The position numbers and the translations under genes are program-made. The notes below the pieces were generated by a model that searched no databases, was not told the DNA's origin, and worked only from the letters and a program-made list of their open reading frames with translations. Below are positions 43,087-52,255 of a DNA stretch of 64,000 bases, one piece after another. Location of the stretch: positions 2,542,001 through 2,606,000 of the forward strand of contig NZ_CP146256.1 of the NCBI RefSeq assembly GCF_039134705.1, read 5' to 3'. Within the stretch, counting starts at the first letter, position 1. Each line of letters opens with the position of its first letter. Source of the stretch: Kineothrix sp. IPX-CK (lineage in GTDB: Bacteria > Bacillota > Clostridia > Lachnospirales > Lachnospiraceae).

Positions 43087-44082
43087 CTACCTTTCATATT
43101 GTTCTATGATTTTTTTCAGATATTCTTCATAACGTACTACCACCGATTTGGGAGAAAGGAGCTTAACCTCCGTTCCAAGTCCCGTGACCCAGCCAAAGAA
43201 CTGCTCGCTGACAGCCACCTTTACCCTTACCGAAAAATTACTCTTTCTTGTCTTTTTCAAATCCACTTCTTTTCCGAATCTATCGATGACAACTCCCAGC
43301 ATCCTGTCGGGCATCTGCAAGGCGACGGTTACCTCCTCGCCGCTGAACATGCCGAAGGTCTTATTCGTATACGCCCCTATATCGAAACGCTTAAAGGAAC
43401 TTATCCCTTCCCTCGGCTCGTCAGGCAACAGCTCGATCCCGCCCATTTTGTCCACCCGGTAATGCTTGATTTTATCCGCATACTTGTCATAGGCTATCAG
43501 ATAGTAATTCTCATCCTGCCATGTCAGGGCCCATGGACTGATGCGGTATTTAACGCCTTCTTTCCGGGGCTTCAGCTTCTTTTCCAGCGTCCAGTCCAAA
43601 TACTGAAAGGAAATCTGAATATCCTCCTGAATGGCCCTATGTATATGATCAATATTGTAATAGATGCTTTCGTTTTCCGCTTTGATGCGACCTGCTACAT
43701 AAACCTGGCGCTGAAGCTGTCCGGCGTCATACTGACCCGCAAGCCGTTCCAGCTTTTCAATCAGTTCTCTCGACTTTTTGACTGTGATGAACTTGGACGA
43801 CTGGACGGCGTCCACCAAAAGCTTTAACTCCGGAAGTTCGAATTCCCTCTCGGCCAGGAAATATCCTCCGCCTCGCTTTACTTTAGTGTAAACGATGTTA
43901 TATCCGAACTTCACAAGCAGGGAAATATCGCTGTAAATAGACTTCCTTTCGGCCGTAATACCGTATTTTTCCAGCTCATCAATCAACACCTTCATGGACA
44001 TCATGTGCTCTTCATCCGTCTGTTCGCTCAAAATTTTTATTATATATAAAAGCTTTAATTTCTGATCCGATGATTTGGGCAT
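43087..44082 (-). CDS. WYL-domain transcriptional regulator
   Basis: 331 aa from ATG 44082 (GAGGAGCC upstream, 2 nt after the HAD stop). N-terminal winged helix (residues about 5-75, SMKVLIDELEKYGITAERKS, YSDISLLVKFG). A WYL domain at about 135-215 has DENYYLIAYDKYADKIKHYR, where the conserved Trp-Tyr-Leu becomes Tyr-Tyr-Leu. A C-terminal WCX-like part follows (FSVRVKVAVSEQFFGWVTGL). WYL regulators sense nucleic-acid or nucleotide signals and often control DNA repair and defence genes. It is the last gene of a probable operon with nucleotide and DNA-related enzymes and may regulate it. Confidence 0.88.
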   Translation of the reverse strand: MPKSSDQKLKLLYIIKILSEQTDEEHMMSMKVLIDELEKYGITAERKSIYSDISLLVKFGYNIVYTKVKRGGGYFLAEREFELPELKLLVDAVQSSKFITVKKSRELIEKLERLAGQYDAGQLQRQVYVAGRIKAENESIYYNIDHIHRAIQEDIQISFQYLDWTLEKKLKPRKEGVKYRISPWALTWQDENYYLIAYDKYADKIKHYRVDKMGGIELLPDEPREGISSFKRFDIGAYTNKTFGMFSGEEVTVALQMPDRMLGVVIDRFGKEVDLKKTRKSNFSVRVKVAVSEQFFGWVTGLGTEVKLLSPKSVVVRYEEYLKKIIEQYER

Positions 44083-44083
44083 C

Positions 44084-44782
44084 CTACGGCTCCTCATTCA
44101 AAACGGATATAATATCCTGTAAATTATTAATTTCATAGTCGATCCTAACTTCAGAGTCGTTCTTAAGCCCTCCGGGATTATACCAGCAAGTAACAAGTCC
44201 CGCATTGTTGCCGCCCAGCATATCGCTGCTTAGGGAATCTCCTACGATAATCGTTTTTTCTTTATCGAAGTCCTGAATGCGCGAGAAGCACCTGTCGAAA
44301 TATTCCTTCTGAGGCTTAGGAACTCCTATTTCCTCCGACACGAAAATATCCTCTACCAATTCATCAAGTCCTGAAAGTTTTAATTTTTTTCTCTGAGTAT
44401 GAGTAATCCCATTGGTTACAAGATATTGTCTGTACTGCCCTTTTAGCAGCTTCACCAGCTCATAGGAATCGTCCTGATAGTAATATACGCTGCCTAACGC
44501 ATCCGCATAATGTTTCTGGAATTCCTCCGGCTCCACTCCGGTTACTCCAATTTGCGCAAACAGCGTACGAAACCGCTCAATCAAAGCTTCCTTTTTGGCA
44601 ATTTCTCCTTTTTCGATGCGTTTCCAGAAGCTTTCGTTGATTCCTGAATACAAGGCAACGATTTCGTCCGTTACCTCCAGCCCGAACAGCTCGAAACAAT
44701 GCCTGACAGCATAGCTTTCAGAACGTCTAAAATCCAGTAAGGTCTGATCCACATCCCACAATATAATTTCAAATTTACCCAT
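44084..44782 (-). CDS. HAD hydrolase, YjjG-type nucleotidase
   Basis: 232 aa from ATG 44782 (GAGGTGGAT upstream). HAD motif I is ILWDVDQTLLDF, where the nucleophile Asp and the second Asp are D-x-D. Motif II is LVTNGITHTQRKKL, with Lys of motif III in IGVPKPQKEYFDR, and motif IV IIVGDSLSSDMLGGNNAG. Members of the YjjG subfamily dephosphorylate (non-canonical) pyrimidine nucleotides, keeping them out of DNA. Position between RNase HI and the WYL regulator fits a nucleotide-housekeeping role. Confidence 0.85.
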   Translation of the reverse strand: MGKFEIILWDVDQTLLDFRRSESYAVRHCFELFGLEVTDEIVALYSGINESFWKRIEKGEIAKKEALIERFRTLFAQIGVTGVEPEEFQKHYADALGSVYYYQDDSYELVKLLKGQYRQYLVTNGITHTQRKKLKLSGLDELVEDIFVSEEIGVPKPQKEYFDRCFSRIQDFDKEKTIIVGDSLSSDMLGGNNAGLVTCWYNPGGLKNDSEVRIDYEINNLQDIISVLNEEP

Positions 44783-44825
44783 ATCCACCTCTTTCTCACC
44801 AGGATGTGTCTGTGCAAATGCTCTC

Positions 44826-45308
44826 TCATTGCGGCTCCTGCACAAAATCCTCAAGCAATTCATCCCCATCCGCCGCCGCCGTCGCCAATGTATCACATCT
44901 CTCGTTTTCCGGATGTCCGTCATGCCCTTTCACCCATGTAAACTCCACCTGATGCTGTTTTTTTGCCTCCAGCAGGCGTTTCCACAAATCCACATTTTTC
45001 ACCGGCTTATTCCCGCTGGTCTTCCAGTTCTTCTTAAGCCACCCCTCCATCCAATGCTGGTTGAAGGCATCGGTAACATATTTGGAGTCCGATATGACTT
45101 CTACCTCACAAGGCTTATTCAGGGCCTCCAGACCCACGATTACCGCCATCAGCTCCATCCGGTTATTGGTGGTCTTCTTATAGCCCGCCGAATATTCCCG
45201 CTCATGCAAAGTTCCCTTACCATCCACATACTGCAGGACGGTTCCATAGCCCCCCGGCCCTTCCGGGTTCCCTCTCGCAGACCCGTCCGTATATATCTTT
45301 ACTTTCAT
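44826..45308 (-). CDS. rnhA: Ribonuclease HI
   Basis: 160 aa from ATG 45308. Degrades RNA in RNA-DNA hybrids. Active-site acids: Asp in [19 protein letters not shown], Glu in [18 protein letters not shown], Asp in [20 protein letters not shown] and Asp in [15 protein letters not shown]. The basic handle region ([20 protein letters not shown]) is present. It follows the MutS-like gene by 28 bp. Confidence 0.95.
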   Translation of the reverse strand: MKVKIYTDGSARGNPEGPGGYGTVLQYVDGKGTLHEREYSAGYKKTTNNRMELMAVIVGLEALNKPCEVEVISDSKYVTDAFNQHWMEGWLKKNWKTSGNKPVKNVDLWKRLLEAKKQHQVEFTWVKGHDGHPENERCDTLATAAADGDELLEDFVQEPQ

Positions 45309-45336
45309 TTTTATTGTCCATATCCTTTCAGGCAGC

Positions 45337-47079
45337 CTATACGTGAGCTTTCCAAACACCCTTTACTATGAATTCTTCCGCCAGATTCTCCGCATTTTGA
45401 ATAATCTCCTCATCATAACCCATAACGCGCAGAAGCTTGATAGCATTGCGGGTGGTGGCCCGTCCATCCATAAGCCTGTAATTAAATTCTATATCATCTC
45501 CTTTTATTTCTTCTTCGAAATGATAATTGCTGTAGTCGTTCTCAAGCAGATGGGTCAGCTCTATGTCGTGAGTGGCTGCAAAGCAGATGACATTTTCCCT
45601 GGCTAGGCTCTTTAATATCTGCGCAGAAGCCGCAATACGCTCTACCGTATTCGTTCCCCGCAGCACCTCATCCACAAAGCAAAGCACTTTATTCCCATTA
45701 ACGCAATGAGCCGAGGGCAAGTCCGCCTGCGCCTGGCGGCTGCCAGACGGCGCTGCCTGGTTCAATATGCGCTTCAAGGACTTTATCTCTACAATATAGT
45801 AGCTCTCCCCGCCGGACAAATCATCCCGAAGGGCCATAGAAGACATGATGCGGTAGGGGCTGCCGCTATAGCTGTCTGCCAGACAAGTATGTATCGTCTG
45901 GGCCAGAATAGCGTTCAGAGAGACCGTTTTTAAAAAGGTAGATTTACCCGACGCGTTGGAACCGGTAAGCAGGACTCCCCGCTTCGTAGATATACTGTTT
46001 TTTACCGGATTATCGATTAAGGGATGATACATATTCTCTATATACAGCCCCTCATAGTCGTTTAGTTCAGGCAGACAGTAAGCCTCTCCCAATGAGGTTC
46101 GATACGCCCCCACGGCAATAGTCGCCTCCATATAGCCGCTGATGGTAAGCATCCTGTCGATGGCGGTGATATTCTTCCTCACCTCCACCAGCATATTGTT
46201 GAATTTGATCAGGTCCAGATGAAAGGTCATGCGGACATAGTCTAACAGAACCTCTATAGGATTGCCGGACGCGCTCATTCTGGCGGAGGACATGATAATA
46301 TAAGAGCCCGATTTGAACCTGCTCATTTTCTTCCGGCAAGCTTTCAGTTCTTCCATTTCCTCCTCAAAACCCTCGGAAGAAAGCCTTATGATATCATCTA
46401 CGCTCCGAAGCAGCCTCAGTATGTAGCCGAAGCTGGTAATATACGGCTCGATTTCATTCTTGATCTTAAAATATGCGATGATGTTCCTGCAAATAAAGAA
46501 TATAAGAAGCACCACTCCTGCCGGCACGGAGAAAAACATGATAAGAATAGAAAGCACGATTCCCAAGTCGCCCAAATAATGCTTCCAGTTACTTCTTGCT
46601 CCCAATAAATCCAAATAGTTCAGATAATCATAGATGGAATGTTTTCCTGTCCGTCCAAGCTTCGCAAAAAAGACTTGAAACTTTATTCTCTCCTCTTCGT
46701 GCTCCATAAAAAAACGAATATGCTTCTCCATCCGCTCTATTCTGTCCGTATCCTGAGCAGGAGTTCGCAGAAGATAATACAAATATTCCTCTCCCGCCGC
46801 GGAATACGCATAATTCATCTTTTTAAAGACACTATCCATATTCAAATCGTTCCAAGTAATATCATCGACATGAAACTCCTCCGCCTCATGCCTTCTGAAA
46901 TAGCAGGAAATCCTCTGAAATTCCTCTTGCTTAATCTCTTCCCTCTTAGGAAGAACACCGTAATTATTCCGAAGCCATACGATAAAATCAGCCCGTCTCT
47001 TCCTGTCATCCAAAAGCCCCTTGAACATGATCAGCACAATAAAAGCTAATACAGTCAAGGCAAAAATTAAATATTCCAT
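45337..47079 (-). CDS. Membrane-anchored MutS-like ATPase
   Basis: 580 aa from ATG 47079 (AGGAATTCGATTT upstream), overlapping the end of the MBL gene by 13 nt. One N-terminal membrane helix ([20 protein letters not shown]) and a central hydrophobic pair at about 175-215 ([20 protein letters not shown]) precede a MutS-type lever region. The MutS ATPase has Walker [15 protein letters not shown] (about 370-383), [18 protein letters not shown] and Walker B/D-loop [19 protein letters not shown] (about 465). The mismatch-recognition domain is absent. Similar proteins are often mislabelled as mismatch repair; a role at the membrane is implied but unknown. Confidence 0.85.
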   Translation of the reverse strand: MEYLIFALTVLAFIVLIMFKGLLDDRKRRADFIVWLRNNYGVLPKREEIKQEEFQRISCYFRRHEAEEFHVDDITWNDLNMDSVFKKMNYAYSAAGEEYLYYLLRTPAQDTDRIERMEKHIRFFMEHEEERIKFQVFFAKLGRTGKHSIYDYLNYLDLLGARSNWKHYLGDLGIVLSILIMFFSVPAGVVLLIFFICRNIIAYFKIKNEIEPYITSFGYILRLLRSVDDIIRLSSEGFEEEMEELKACRKKMSRFKSGSYIIMSSARMSASGNPIEVLLDYVRMTFHLDLIKFNNMLVEVRKNITAIDRMLTISGYMEATIAVGAYRTSLGEAYCLPELNDYEGLYIENMYHPLIDNPVKNSISTKRGVLLTGSNASGKSTFLKTVSLNAILAQTIHTCLADSYSGSPYRIMSSMALRDDLSGGESYYIVEIKSLKRILNQAAPSGSRQAQADLPSAHCVNGNKVLCFVDEVLRGTNTVERIAASAQILKSLARENVICFAATHDIELTHLLENDYSNYHFEEEIKGDDIEFNYRLMDGRATTRNAIKLLRVMGYDEEIIQNAENLAEEFIVKGVWKAHV

Positions 47080-47792
47080 AAATCGAATTCCTGTCCCGGC
47101 GCGCTTATATCCGCAATGCAATTGCTGTATGAGGCACCAACCCTTGTTTTTTTGTATTTGCCGATATAACCGTATTCTTCCCACATATGTATTGGAAAAA
47201 CCATCTTCGCCTTTGTATTTTCAAGGAAATAATCCATTCCCCAGCCATAAGCAGCCTCAAGCCTTGGATCCAAGGGTACAAAGGCAGCGTCAAAGCTCAT
47301 GCCTCTTATGCTGTCAATTTCCCTCTTATAATTTTTCTCCATATCTTCATTGAAGGGAGACGGCTCTCCCTCCCAATGCCACCAATTCAAATCCCCTGCA
47401 TGATAAATACACTTTCCATCCACACACACAATAAAAGCTACTCCTGTATCCGTAGAGCGAAGCGTGCGTATCTCTATATCATCGAATCGTATGGTTTTAT
47501 TCTTTCCTACGTTAGTTATTTTCTTCCTTGCGGAGAGATCCACATGATTTCTGTCCAAATAGCTCTCGCTAAGCTTCACGTCACTGCCAAGGAAAAAATG
47601 TATGTTTTTATATCGACTGACCAAGTCAAAAATTTTCAGACTAAAATGGTCCTTGTGCTTATGTGACACAAAAACATATACCGGCTTTTCCGGCTCCCAC
47701 TCCGGCAGCTTTCCGATATAATAGTCAAACAGCAATACGCATTGTTCCAGTTCAACGGAAAATCCGCTGTGATAAATATAAGTTACCTTCAT
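47067..47792 (-). CDS. Metallo-beta-lactamase-fold hydrolase
   Basis: 241 aa. Metal-binding motif HxHxDH appears as FVSHKHKDHFSLKI (residues about 51-60); further ligands are in CIYHAGDLNWWHWEG (His, Asp) and the final FPIHMWEEYG. N-terminus MKVTYIYHSGFSVELEQCVL is typical of the UlaG/YtnP-like branch that hydrolyses phosphodiester or lactone bonds. Its 3' end overlaps the MutS-like gene, which implies translational coupling. Substrate unknown. Confidence 0.88.
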   Translation of the reverse strand: MKVTYIYHSGFSVELEQCVLLFDYYIGKLPEWEPEKPVYVFVSHKHKDHFSLKIFDLVSRYKNIHFFLGSDVKLSESYLDRNHVDLSARKKITNVGKNKTIRFDDIEIRTLRSTDTGVAFIVCVDGKCIYHAGDLNWWHWEGEPSPFNEDMEKNYKREIDSIRGMSFDAAFVPLDPRLEAAYGWGMDYFLENTKAKMVFPIHMWEEYGYIGKYKKTRVGASYSNCIADISAPGQEFDLWNI

Positions 47793-47833
47793 ACCTTTTC
47801 TTCACTTCCCATTTTTCTTGCTTCATTCTCTAT

Positions 47834-49132
47834 TTATCTTAAACGATTTATAATTTCATTAGCTTTTTCATAAATAGCCAGGGGCTCATCCTTTAGAAGA
47901 AATTCTCCGTTCCGGTAAAGAATACGCCCGTGGATCATCGTCATTTTAACATTCTGCTTACTTGCACTGTATACGATATTTTTCGCAATATTATTGACGG
48001 GCTGCATATTGGGCTGGAACAAATCGATCATGATGATATCTGCCAGTTTGTCCTGCGCCAATACATCGGCGTTCTCCAGATGCATCGCCTTAGCTCCGTT
48101 TACCGTAGCCATCTTCAAAACCTCCATAGCATCTACCGCTGAAGCGTCCTTTTCCCGAAGCTTTGCGAGACCGGTAACGAGAAACATCTCCCGGAACATA
48201 TCGAGACAATTGTTGCTGGCCGGCCCGTCCGTTCCTATGGCGATATTGAGTCCAGCCTTCAGAAAATCGTTAATAGGCGCGATTCCGCTGGCGAGCTTCG
48301 TATTGGAGCCCGGATTCGTAATGACATGTATATTCTTTTTCTGAAAAAGGGTGATTTCTTCCCCGGTCAGATACACACAGTGATAAGCTCCGCCGCCATG
48401 CTCGAACATCCCGAGAGAATCCAGGAACATTCCGGGTGTCATACCGTAACGTTCCACACAGCCTGCAACTTCCTCCTGCGTCTCAGACAGATGTATGTAA
48501 ACCGGCGCCTTCAGACGCTTCGACATAGAGGCAATGTCTTCCATCAGCTCTTTAGAGCAGGTATATTCCGCATGAAAGCCGGGAAGAAAGCTAATTAACG
48601 GATCTTTGCCGTTCAGCTCCGTGTACCATTTCTCCATCTCTTCCACCGATTGACTGAAATTGTTAACAGCTCCCGTCAGCACACACCGCATACCCGTATC
48701 ACTGCAGGCCTCCGCTACTGATCCTGGCGTTAAGTACATATCGAAAATGGAGGTGATCCCACTGGTCAGATATTCTAACACCGCCAGTTTGGTCAAATGA
48801 TAAATATCCTCCTGCGTCATCTTAGCCTCTATCGGAAACACCTGCTTATTCAGCCACTCGTGCAGCGGAAGATCGTCCGCAAAGGAGCGAAGAAGGGTCA
48901 TCCCTGAATGGGTATGGGCATTTTTAAAGCCCGGCATCAGCAGATTTCTTTCGCAGTCGATTTCTTCATCCCAAATCATACATGTAATGTTTCTCTGACG
49001 ATAAAACTCGTCCATATTCAGCCCATCGCCTACATAAATAATCTTCTCATCGCTAACCCATACTTCTCCCTCGAAAATAGGCGCGTTCTCCTCCATTGTC
49101 AATATTCTAGCATTATAAAAACGAATATTCAT
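47834..49132 (-). CDS. Amidohydrolase, MTA/SAH deaminase type
   Basis: 432 aa of the TrzA/AtzA-MtaD branch. Metal ligands: H-x-H in PGFKNAHTHSGMTLLRSFAD, His in YIHLSETQEEV, His in GAYHCVYLT and Asp in IAIGTDGPASNNCLDM. The N-terminal IRFYNARILTMEENAPIFEG is part of the composite beta-sandwich domain. These enzymes deaminate 5'-methylthioadenosine or S-adenosylhomocysteine to the inosyl derivative. It lies directly after cdd and punA, fitting purine salvage. Confidence 0.88.
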   Translation of the reverse strand: MNIRFYNARILTMEENAPIFEGEVWVSDEKIIYVGDGLNMDEFYRQRNITCMIWDEEIDCERNLLMPGFKNAHTHSGMTLLRSFADDLPLHEWLNKQVFPIEAKMTQEDIYHLTKLAVLEYLTSGITSIFDMYLTPGSVAEACSDTGMRCVLTGAVNNFSQSVEEMEKWYTELNGKDPLISFLPGFHAEYTCSKELMEDIASMSKRLKAPVYIHLSETQEEVAGCVERYGMTPGMFLDSLGMFEHGGGAYHCVYLTGEEITLFQKKNIHVITNPGSNTKLASGIAPINDFLKAGLNIAIGTDGPASNNCLDMFREMFLVTGLAKLREKDASAVDAMEVLKMATVNGAKAMHLENADVLAQDKLADIIMIDLFQPNMQPVNNIAKNIVYSASKQNVKMTMIHGRILYRNGEFLLKDEPLAIYEKANEIINRLR

Positions 49133-49164
49133 TGCGGTACGGACTCCTTTCTTATGAATGTCTA

Positions 49165-49590
49165 TTACTTCAAATTAGCCGGCCCGAAATTCTCCGGCAA
49201 CAGCTCTTCCAATGTCTTCACATAATAATCCTCCGGAGATTTGGCTACGATGATTTCGAAGCTATCCGGTCTGCAGAATTCAGCCATTACTTGCCTGCAT
49301 ACGCCGCAAGGTGCTGCATATCCGGTTATCTCCTCCCCTTCCGGCGCTCCTGCAACGGCAATTGCAGCAAAGGCTCTTTCCCCTTCGCTTACCGCCTTAA
49401 AAAAAGCGGTGCGCTCTGCGCAGTTCGTAGGCCCATAAGCAGCATTTTCTATATTGCAGCCATGATATATCCGTCCTTCCTTCGTAAGAAGCGCAGCTCC
49501 CACCATAAAATGTGAATAAGGCACATAAGCCATCTTCCTGGCCTCCAGTGCTTCCTTTATCAGAGTTTCTCTCATTTCTTTATCTGTCAC
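49165..49590 (-). CDS. cdd: Cytidine deaminase
   Basis: 141 aa homotetrameric type. Zinc site: Cys in HGCNIENAAYGPTNCAERTA (with catalytic Glu in CAERTA) and PCGVCRQVMAEF (P-C-x-x-C). Start region YSHFMVGAALLTKEG is usual. Converts cytidine and deoxycytidine to uridine and deoxyuridine for salvage. Lies 45 bp after punA in the same direction. Confidence 0.95.
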   Translation of the reverse strand: MTDKEMRETLIKEALEARKMAYVPYSHFMVGAALLTKEGRIYHGCNIENAAYGPTNCAERTAFFKAVSEGERAFAAIAVAGAPEGEEITGYAAPCGVCRQVMAEFCRPDSFEIIVAKSPEDYYVKTLEELLPENFGPANLK

Positions 49591-49635
49591 TTTACTTGAA
49601 ATCCTCCATTTGCATGAAAACTTTATGCTTATATT

Positions 49636-50457
49636 CTAGAACCTTTTCACACTCTCCGACACCAGCTTGGTAAATAACGGTGCCGCCTTGTCTGCCGCCT
49701 CCTGGACCTCCTCGTGGGTCAAGGGATTCTCCGTCATGCCCGCAGCAAGATTGCACACGCAGGATATTCCGCAGATCCGCATGCCCATATGATTCGCCAC
49801 GATCGCTTCCACCACAGTGCTCATTCCTACCGCATCTCCTCCTAAAGTGCGCATCATGCGTATTTCCGCAGGAGACTCGAAAGAAGGACCCGTAAGCTGA
49901 ACGTAAACACCCTCTTTCATAGGCACTCCGCTCTCCTTGGCAGCTTCCCTTAAAATATCTTGCAAATCTTTATCGTAAACAGTGCTCATATCAGGGAAAC
50001 GGGTTCCTAACGCTTCTATATTGGGCCCAATTAACGGATTCGGAGCAAAGCAGGAAATCTGATCGGTTATAAGCATCAAGTCTCCCGCTTTAAAATCATA
50101 GTTCACACCGCCGGAAGCATTGGTCAGAAACAAAATCTCCGCACCCATCAGTTTCATCAGGCGAATGGGGAGCACCACGTCCGATATTGGATAACCTTCA
50201 TAAAAATGTACTCTCCCTTTCATGCATACTACCGGAACATCACCTACATATCCAAAAATAAATTTACCGGCATGTCCCGGAACGGTAGATACCGGAAAGT
50301 CTTCTATCTCGCTGTAGGAAAGTTCTGCCTCCACTGCAATAGTATCGGCAAAATCCCCCAGTCCGGATCCCAGCACGATAGCTACCCTCGGCTTGAAATC
50401 CACTCTCTCCTTAAGACTTTCAAAGCATTTCATCAATTTGTCATAGCTTGCACTCAT
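49636..50457 (-). CDS. punA: Purine nucleoside phosphorylase, trimeric type
   Basis: 273 aa. Cleaves purine (deoxy)nucleosides with phosphate. Marks: VAIVLGSGLGDFADTI (phosphate loop), VPGHAGKFIFGYVGDVPVVC, FLTNASGGVNYDFKAGDLML and GPSFESPAEIRMMRTLGGDA, with VGMSTVVEAIVANHMG. The Glu and Asn that hold guanine/hypoxanthine are in these segments. First gene of the salvage operon. Confidence 0.95.
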   Translation of the reverse strand: MSASYDKLMKCFESLKERVDFKPRVAIVLGSGLGDFADTIAVEAELSYSEIEDFPVSTVPGHAGKFIFGYVGDVPVVCMKGRVHFYEGYPISDVVLPIRLMKLMGAEILFLTNASGGVNYDFKAGDLMLITDQISCFAPNPLIGPNIEALGTRFPDMSTVYDKDLQDILREAAKESGVPMKEGVYVQLTGPSFESPAEIRMMRTLGGDAVGMSTVVEAIVANHMGMRICGISCVCNLAAGMTENPLTHEEVQEAADKAAPLFTKLVSESVKRF

Positions 50458-50597
50458 TCCATATACCCCCGTCTTTTTATATTATTGTGCTTTTCAGAAG
50501 TAATAATTACCTTTTATTTTGTAAAATGTCGATGAAATAAATATAACACGAGTTCCATAATTTGTACATATGCAGCTGCGCATCTTACCCAAAGGGC

Positions 50598-50633
50598 TTT
50601 TATGTAATAGGATCACTTTCCTATTACATAAAA
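50598..50633. terminator. Bidirectional terminator after spoIVA
   Basis: TTTTATGTAATAGG pairs with CCTATTACATAAAA, followed by A/T runs on both strands; about 75 bp after the spoIVA stop. The 250-bp gap here otherwise holds only the punA upstream region. Confidence 0.8.
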
Positions 50634-50707
50634 AAGTAACTGCCTTGCCGCTGTGGCAAAACAGTTACCCTATGAAATTTTCCCTGCAAATATCTTTTGC
50701 CCGTTCC

Positions 50708-52189
50708 TTATATGATGATGCAGACCATTCCACCATTGCTGTCGTTCACTATTTTCTGCATGGTTTCCTGAAGCTTTACTTGACTCTCTTCTCCAATCAT
50801 CGCAATCTTCCCAGTGATGCCGTCATTTACAAGCTGTTCCACCGTCTTACCGAAGATATTGGTTTCCCACATTCCCTCTTCACTGGTGCCCGCGTCGGAG
50901 ATATACCGGATCAGATCCTGCGCCTGCTCCTCAGTTCCAACGATAGGAGATATCTCCGTTTCAATATTCGCCCGTATCATATGGATGCTGGGACTTTCCG
51001 CTTTGATTTTTACGCCGAACTTATTTCCATGACGGATGATTTCCGGTTTATCCAAGGTGATTTCGTTTCTTTCGGGCGTTACCACTCCATAGCCTTTACC
51101 CCTGACCGAATCCACTGCATGAAGGACCTTTACATATTCTGTCTTCATCTTTGCCATTTCCCTCAGTACGGACAACAGCTGGTATTCGCTGGTGATATTT
51201 TCCCCGACCAAGTCGCTCAGCATTTCGTAATAGAACGAATCGTCCACATCCACCGCCACCGTTACGCAGCCGGTAGCCATATCGATTCCCTCCACCTTGC
51301 ATTTACGCAGATAGTCACTTTCTATCTGAATTCCTCCGGATACCACGTCCTTTACACAACCAACCTGCCCTATAAGCTCTCTTATCTTCCCTATGATGTC
51401 GGCCTTCATCCTATGGGTATTTGGAAGCATCTCCACCCACTTGGGCATGTAGAATTCCACCATAGTAAGCGGGAATTCATATAGTATTTTTTCCATAATT
51501 CCATTAATATCTTCTTTTTTCAACTGCTCGCAGTTTACGGGCATTGCGCTGACCTGATATTTCCTGCCCACTTCCTCCGCAAGTTTGATGGCGCTTTCCG
51601 AATATGGCTTCTCCGTATTTACTAATACGATAAAGGGCTTATGTATTCTTTTAAGCTCCTGGATAGTCCTCTCTTCAGCCGGTAAGTAATTTTCTCTCGG
51701 AAGCTCTCCGAAGCTGCCATCGCAGGTTACGACGATGCCTATGGTCGAATGATCGTTAATTACCTTGCGCGTGCCGATTTCCGCCGCCTGCGTAAAGGGG
51801 ATCTCCTCCGTCGACCAAGGCGTCTTTACCATCCGCTCTATATCTTCCTCCATATGGCCGCTGGCGCCTTCCACCATATAGCCTACGCAGTCGATCAGGC
51901 GGACATTAACATTGATGTCCTCGCCAAGGGAAATCTTTGCGGCCTCCTTAGGAATAAACTTCGGCTCCGTAGTGGTAATTGTTTTCCCGCCGGAGCTTTG
52001 CGGCAGCTCATCCTGTGCCCTTGTCTTTTCATGTTCGTCTGTCATATAGGGTAAAACCATAATATCCATAAAACGTTTGATAAACGTAGACTTACCGGTC
52101 CTGACCGGTCCCACCACCCCTATGTAGATTTCTCCTCCGGTTCTAAATTGTATATCTTTGTATAAATTATGTGTATGTGAAGCGTCCAT
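50708..52189 (-). CDS. spoIVA: Stage IV sporulation protein A (spore coat morphogenetic ATPase)
   Basis: 493 aa from ATG 52189, matching the family length of about 492. P-loop YIGVVGPVRTGKSTFIKRFM is at residues 18-37, followed by the TRAFAC-like LIDCVGYMVEGASGHMEED and LVNTEKPYSESAIKL. It polymerises around the forespore using ATP and anchors the coat. The C-terminus needed for membrane contact ends QKIVNDSNGGMVCIII. Preceded by a sigma-E-type promoter. A firm marker that the host makes endospores. Confidence 0.97.
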   Translation of the reverse strand: MDASHTHNLYKDIQFRTGGEIYIGVVGPVRTGKSTFIKRFMDIMVLPYMTDEHEKTRAQDELPQSSGGKTITTTEPKFIPKEAAKISLGEDINVNVRLIDCVGYMVEGASGHMEEDIERMVKTPWSTEEIPFTQAAEIGTRKVINDHSTIGIVVTCDGSFGELPRENYLPAEERTIQELKRIHKPFIVLVNTEKPYSESAIKLAEEVGRKYQVSAMPVNCEQLKKEDINGIMEKILYEFPLTMVEFYMPKWVEMLPNTHRMKADIIGKIRELIGQVGCVKDVVSGGIQIESDYLRKCKVEGIDMATGCVTVAVDVDDSFYYEMLSDLVGENITSEYQLLSVLREMAKMKTEYVKVLHAVDSVRGKGYGVVTPERNEITLDKPEIIRHGNKFGVKIKAESPSIHMIRANIETEISPIVGTEEQAQDLIRYISDAGTSEEGMWETNIFGKTVEQLVNDGITGKIAMIGEESQVKLQETMQKIVNDSNGGMVCIII

Positions 52190-52222
52190 AAAAAAAGTTT
52201 CCCCTTCCATATTTGCTGTTAC

Positions 52223-52251
52223 AATATATGCAAGGGGAAAAAACATTATTC
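52223..52251 (-). promoter_or_regulatory. Sigma-E-type promoter of spoIVA
   Basis: GAATAAT (52251-52245), 14 bp, CATATATT (52230-52223) on the minus strand, close to the mother-cell consensus GnATAnT and CATACAnT. It lies between tyrS and spoIVA and gives a leader of about 27 nt. Confidence 0.6.
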
Positions 52252-52255
52252 TTAT

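Noticed and set aside
45337..47079. Genuine MutS mismatch-repair protein
   Set aside because: Mismatch-binding and connector domains are missing and membrane helices are present; only the ATPase is MutS-like.
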